This document shows positions 62,411-64,000 of a DNA stretch of 64,000 nucleotides, in pieces. Each line of letters opens with the position of its first letter. Position 1 is the first letter of the stretch. Made by a program: the position numbers and the translations under genes. The notes below the pieces were generated by a model that did no database searches, was not told the origin of the DNA, and saw only the letters and a list, made by a program, of their open reading frames with translations. This DNA comes from Pachyseris speciosa (Eukaryota > Cnidaria > Anthozoa > Scleractinia > Pachyseridae), in NCBI GenBank assembly GCA_016490735.1, contig JAEMWC010000074.1, positions 511,501-575,500 on the forward strand, given 5' to 3'.

Positions 62411-64000
62411 TTATAGTAAGATAATATCTATAATATGGCGTTTAGAAACAACTAAAACATAAAACTCGACTCATTCCTCTACAATTTTCACTTGCAAATT
62501 CCCCTAAATTTGGCTTTTGACTGAACAAGACACTTGAAGAAACCATAAAATAAACATAAATGCTATCTTATTTTCAGTATTTTGACACACTCTTGTTATG
62601 TACCACAAGTATCTACAGCGTCAAATCCGTAAATAACCCACGTCTCGCACGGACTGCCTGTGGTTGAACTGGCTGGCAGAATGTCAGTTTAGAGAACTGA
62701 ACACCCGGTGCGGTTCCTGGGTGACCGCTTGACAAGTGTTGCCTGTTCTGTAGAGTTATTTGTTAACCTTCACATTTTTTTCTGAAATAGTACGTTTTCC
62801 TTCTTGATCATTCTCGACCCCAGAGCTCTTCTCAGGCTTCGCGCCTCGAAGGCTCTGGGAAACTCCGTATTGATCGTAGCCAAAATCTGGCTATATAGAC
62901 TTCAGAGCGTATGCTCCAGTACCCAAAATCCAAAATGGCGTCGCTGTCTGAAACAGTCCTTGCAGTATACCTTAGCAAAAGGTGGTAAAGACTCTAGATT
63001 TCGCTTGCTGTGCCTTTCAATAACACGCGAACTCTGAAGTTTAAATCTCAACCGACAACTGCGGTTCTCGCTGCCCGACATCAATCAAATTTCCAGCGGC
63101 TTCCGACTGAAACCGAGAGGCAATGATCGTTGATTTATGGCCCAAAGCAGTTTCAAGCAAGCATCAGAAGCGTGGCGGCTGAGTCCGTTGATTTCCTGTA
63201 CGTTTCTCAGGATAATCGATCGGATAGTTTCATTTATTTGAGGACCTATCCATCGAAACTTCCGGACTCAGGTTAGGCAATTCGCCGAATCTTGACTTAC
63301 GTGGTGTTCTGGAGTTTGGTACATGTTTGATCGATTTAATATTTTCATTTGTTTTAGTGAGAAGTAGCACGGTAGTTGGAAATAAAAACAGGGGAAGTTT
63401 GTGGCTCTGAAACGACCCTAAGCGATGGACACACAAAACACTGAAGGTCGACTGCGTCGAAGATTACATCAATAAATAACAATTCATGCTTGTCGAACTG
63501 GGCCGTCGTCTTTCATCTAGTTATCCCTTTGCACTATTATTAGAGATAAAGAATACGGGAATTATGAATCTAAACCTTGTATTTAGCGAACATGAAACTT
63601 CAATAGTTTTCAATGCAAATGGTTTTTTCGTCCCGGAGTGTGTTCGGAAAGATAGAAGCCAAAACGCGGTTTGGCGGTTGGCGCTTGAAAATGAAATTCT
63701 GAATAATTATGGAAATCGCAGTAAAGGTAGAGCAGAAAATGTTTGTTCAAGGAAGGACGTTTTAGGGGTTTCACTCATGTTTATTTTGAGAGTAACCGTT
63801 TAGTCTTCCGCGCGTACCGAGTTGGCCAATCAGAAGCAATTTCAATGTTTGAACTGATAACCAATCAGAGCTGGAGCTTGCGTAGAGTTCCCCAGAGCCC
63901 TTCCCGCCGTCCAACCTCGTCCCCAGGGGTCCCTTTTGTCATGCGCTGACCAAAAGGATCGCGGCCTCTGGGAACGAGATTGCCCGCCGTCATTAGGGTT
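62411..64000. other. No gene recognised
   Basis: Only short chance frames. A CCCAGAGCTCTTC/GAAGGCTCTGGG hairpin lies at 62819-62862, and 'CCCCAGAGCCCTTCCCG' type sequence recurs near 63890, which suggests repeat material. Confidence 0.45.

Overview
The window looks like nuclear DNA of a cnidarian, most probably a stony coral. It is AT-rich and intron-rich. It carries a coral-type NACHT/NLR immune gene, tRNA-derived SINEs and many short inverted-repeat elements of kinds that are abundant in corals, Penelope-like and LINE relics, and one large Polinton/Maverick (adintovirus-like) element. Species cannot be fixed from sequence alone.

Layout. 0.7-14.9 kb (+): exons of one or more NLR-type genes: a coiled-coil repeat exon (741-1320), a short linker exon (2356-2424), the large NACHT-LRR exon (5540-8293) and a candidate downstream exon (14823-14896). 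Their introns hold a 1.45 kb inverted-repeat element (2.65-4.1 kb), a 2.4 kb 87-bp satellite (10.86-13.22 kb) and a Mutator-like MITE. 18.5-21.3 kb: a broken Penelope-like retroelement (RT plus GIY-YIG) between inverted repeats. 21.7-25.1 kb: hairpin repeats and a tRNA-derived SINE.

25,165-46,390: a Polinton flanked by a 6-bp target duplication (TGTTTC), with inverted terminal repeats of about 300 bp that begin with a 62-bp palindrome. Left to right it encodes a VLTF3-like factor (+); then on the minus strand a two-TM protein, an unknown protein, a collagen-like/lectin-fold fibre, a long phage-type fibre array, a small acidic protein and the packaging ATPase; then on the plus strand a coiled-coil protein, penton, basic AT-hook protein, major capsid protein, pVI-like protein, adenain-like protease, zinc ribbon, PLA2 protein (split by a 983-bp MITE), integrase with chromodomain, BRO-N/VRR-NUC protein, C2H2 protein and protein-primed PolB. 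Minus-strand genes would make attachment fibres and drive packaging; plus-strand genes make and mature the capsid and copy and integrate the DNA. The copy is defective: PolB, integrase, PLA2, the pVI-like gene, the coiled-coil gene and the fibre array all carry breaks, many at A-runs. Capsid, penton, ATPase, BRO-N/VRR-NUC and the lectin-type fibre remain open.

46.4-54 kb: a repeat-rich graveyard (LINE ORF1/RT fragments, a 2.4 kb inverted composite element containing Penelope relics, fold-back MITEs with 9-bp target duplications, two inverted copies of one MITE, an integrase-core gene relic). 55.9-60.6 kb (-): exons of an alpha-kinase-type gene. 60.6-64 kb: MITE, a second copy of the composite-element arm, a Penelope GIY-YIG fragment, and otherwise nothing recognised.
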